The notes under the pieces were generated by a model. It was not told the origin of the DNA, did no database searches, and saw only the letters and a list, made by a program, of their open reading frames with translations. The position numbers were made by a program, and so were the translations under genes. A DNA stretch of 64,000 bases from JADLHS01 sp964553795 (lineage in GTDB: Bacteria > Verrucomicrobiota > Verrucomicrobiia > Limisphaerales > JADLHS01): NCBI GenBank assembly GCA_964553795.1, contig CAZKMR010000003.1:1-64000 (forward strand), written 5' to 3'. Below, piece by piece: positions 62,634 through 64,000 of this stretch. Positions within the stretch are counted from its first letter, which is position 1, and each line of letters starts with the position of its first letter.

Positions 62634-64000
62634 ATGAAAACCAGTCAATTCATGCCAAAATCCAAACGTAAACTCTGCGGCATCGCAGCCGCGGCGTTGC
62701 TGATCGGAATCAGCGCGACGCCTGCCGCCCAAACCGTCCGCGAACTCTTCGACAAGATCGGAAGTAGCGACTACATCCGAATCCACGGCCTGGGCAGCGG
62801 CCCCAGTTCCGTCGGCTTACAAGGCACGTGGACGACGAGTCCACTTGGAACGATGAACGATACGAACCTGAACGTCGCCAGCACCGGCATCGTTTACAAA
62901 GACACCTGGAGCCTGGACTGGCCGTTGGATAATCTGCAATACGGCGGCATTCTCCTGGGTCACAACAGGACCCAAAACGGATTGCTGAATTTCAATTCCG
63001 GGGGAAACCTGAATACGCTCGTGGATACCAATACGGGTCTCCCTTTTGGTAATTACACGTCGCTGTCTTATGCGACGCGCCCATTGACGCCTGGCGCCCA
63101 GATCAATTTCCAAGCCAACGGCACCTACTACTTCAGCGTTCGCATCGTGAAGAGCTATCCCTGGTGGGTGGGTGACACCGCTGCGGGAGTCGGGTTCTCC
63201 ACCGGCGGCGCCACCAACGATCACTTCGTGGGAGTTGGCGTCACTCGCTCGGGTCTCCTGGATAACGACCAAATTACTCCCATTGGCGATACCACTTACC
63301 TGTCCGTCGGCACTCTTGGCCAGAGTGGATTTCCCAATAATCCGTATGATTCGAGCGGGCCGTACTTCCCGGTGGCCCGTGGGCCCATCGGCAATTGGAC
63401 CAATGTCGCCGCCGGCGCGCGATCAACTGGAACGGGCGCGTTCGATGGCACGTGCGCAGGTCTATTGGTCGGACGTTTGACCACCACCACCAGCGGCAAC
63501 GCGACACTTTCCGTCAAAGCCTATCTGCCCAAAGCGCCCGTTTATACCAACGTAGTGGGCAACGTCACCAACATCACGCTGGAGCCGGATGTCAACAACA
63601 TCACTTGGGAAGCCACGCACAACTTCACCGAAACGAGCGTGATGACCCACCTCCTCGTCTGGATGCACGGACAAAACGTGTTGGAATACGACGCCATCCG
63701 CGTCGGCACGACGTATGGCGACGTGGTCGGGTTTGAACTCATCGGCGCTCCCACCGGCAGTCCCGCCAACACGGTTTTTGAGGGCGTGGATGTGACCATC
63801 TCCCAACTGGCCGGCATCAACAGCGGCTCGATTCCAATGTCCTTCCAATGGCGCAGCAACGGCGTAGATATTGTGGATGCTACGAATGCCACGCTGGTGC
63901 TGGCGAATCCGACGACTGATTTCACGGCCAATTACAGCGTCACGGTGAGCAACTTCTACGGCGGCCCGGTAACCAGTCCGGAAACCCTGATTACGATCAA
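62634..64000 (+). CDS. Secreted Ig-like-domain protein (partial, runs off the window)
   Basis: An open frame from the ATG at 62634 to the window end, at least 455 residues. Signal peptide (CGIAAAALLIGISATPAAQ), then a Gly/Asn/Thr-rich beta domain with NVASTGIVYKDTWSLDWP and FSVRIVKSYPWW. From about residue 370 an Ig-like domain of the Verrucomicrobia type begins (NTVFEGVDVTISQLAG, FQWRSNGVDI, TANYSVTVSNFYGG). Likely a large surface or secreted adhesin-like protein. The 5' region of 213 bp before it has no gene. Confidence 0.8.
   Translation, partial: MKTSQFMPKSKRKLCGIAAAALLIGISATPAAQTVRELFDKIGSSDYIRIHGLGSGPSSVGLQGTWTTSPLGTMNDTNLNVASTGIVYKDTWSLDWPLDNLQYGGILLGHNRTQNGLLNFNSGGNLNTLVDTNTGLPFGNYTSLSYATRPLTPGAQINFQANGTYYFSVRIVKSYPWWVGDTAAGVGFSTGGATNDHFVGVGVTRSGLLDNDQITPIGDTTYLSVGTLGQSGFPNNPYDSSGPYFPVARGPIGNWTNVAAGARSTGTGAFDGTCAGLLVGRLTTTTSGNATLSVKAYLPKAPVYTNVVGNVTNITLEPDVNNITWEATHNFTETSVMTHLLVWMHGQNVLEYDAIRVGTTYGDVVGFELIGAPTGSPANTVFEGVDVTISQLAGINSGSIPMSFQWRSNGVDIVDATNATLVLANPTTDFTANYSVTVSNFYGGPVTSPETLITI

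Overview
The window looks like a draft-genome piece from a free-living, polysaccharide-degrading member of the Verrucomicrobiota, most likely the Pedosphaerales/Limisphaerales group (subdivision 3). The signs are H-X9-DG pseudopilins with Verrucomicrobia-style N-termini, PEP-CTERM proteins, a TIGR02999-type ECF sigma factor paired with a Ser/Thr kinase, sialate O-acetylesterases, LamG/FN3 mosaics and dispersed palindromic intergenic repeats. This placement is inferred from gene content only; no 16S rRNA gene is present. One 100-N scaffold gap shows that it is an assembly.

Layout. Positions 1-6112 hold envelope genes: a pseudopilin with a TolB-like propeller protein upstream of it on the same strand, and a divergent YXWGXW/DUF6600 protein. 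Positions 6228-14991 are largely core: YbaK-type deacylase, a small secreted protein, fatty acid desaturase, a two-TM CxxC protein, then a tightly overlapping series mlaE-mlaF-mlaD-PIN/TRAM-DUF2007-glcD. Positions 14515-19156 (minus strand) form a compact series nuoD - HEAT repeats - response regulator/PATAN/roadblock - small roadblock-like - cupin. Positions 19349-24560 carry an APC permease, parB, a PfkB kinase, peptide deformylase and YajQ. Positions 24682-29300 hold tRNA-Ala(GGC), a GH127 enzyme, NADP-isocitrate dehydrogenase, YhbY and tRNA-Phe(GAA).

From about 29.5 kb the window becomes carbohydrate-oriented: GH29, a 1742-residue alginate-lyase-like/FN3/LamG mosaic, an ECF sigma/protein-kinase pair, a sialate O-acetylesterase, a PEP-CTERM protein, then one minus-strand run of GH2, GH9, GH3, GH31 and a second GH2 (43.4-57.1 kb), interrupted only by a plus-strand pseudopilin. 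Nearly all have signal peptides. The GH2+GH9+GH3+GH31 set, with GH29, GH127 and an acetylesterase nearby, matches the activities needed to take apart xyloglucan. No SusC/SusD pair is present. Directly beyond it lies a beta-propeller sensor histidine kinase with a separate LuxR-type response regulator, resembling a split version of the Bacteroidetes HTCS regulators.

Non-coding highlights are three different palindromic repeat elements, one in each of the three gaps between the four genes GH2-GH9-GH3-GH31; four intrinsic terminators, one with no obvious gene; a fossil C-terminus of a second sialate O-acetylesterase; a frameshifted PEP-CTERM gene; and a false assembly gap inside the GH9 gene that closes perfectly when a 55-bp duplicated end is collapsed.
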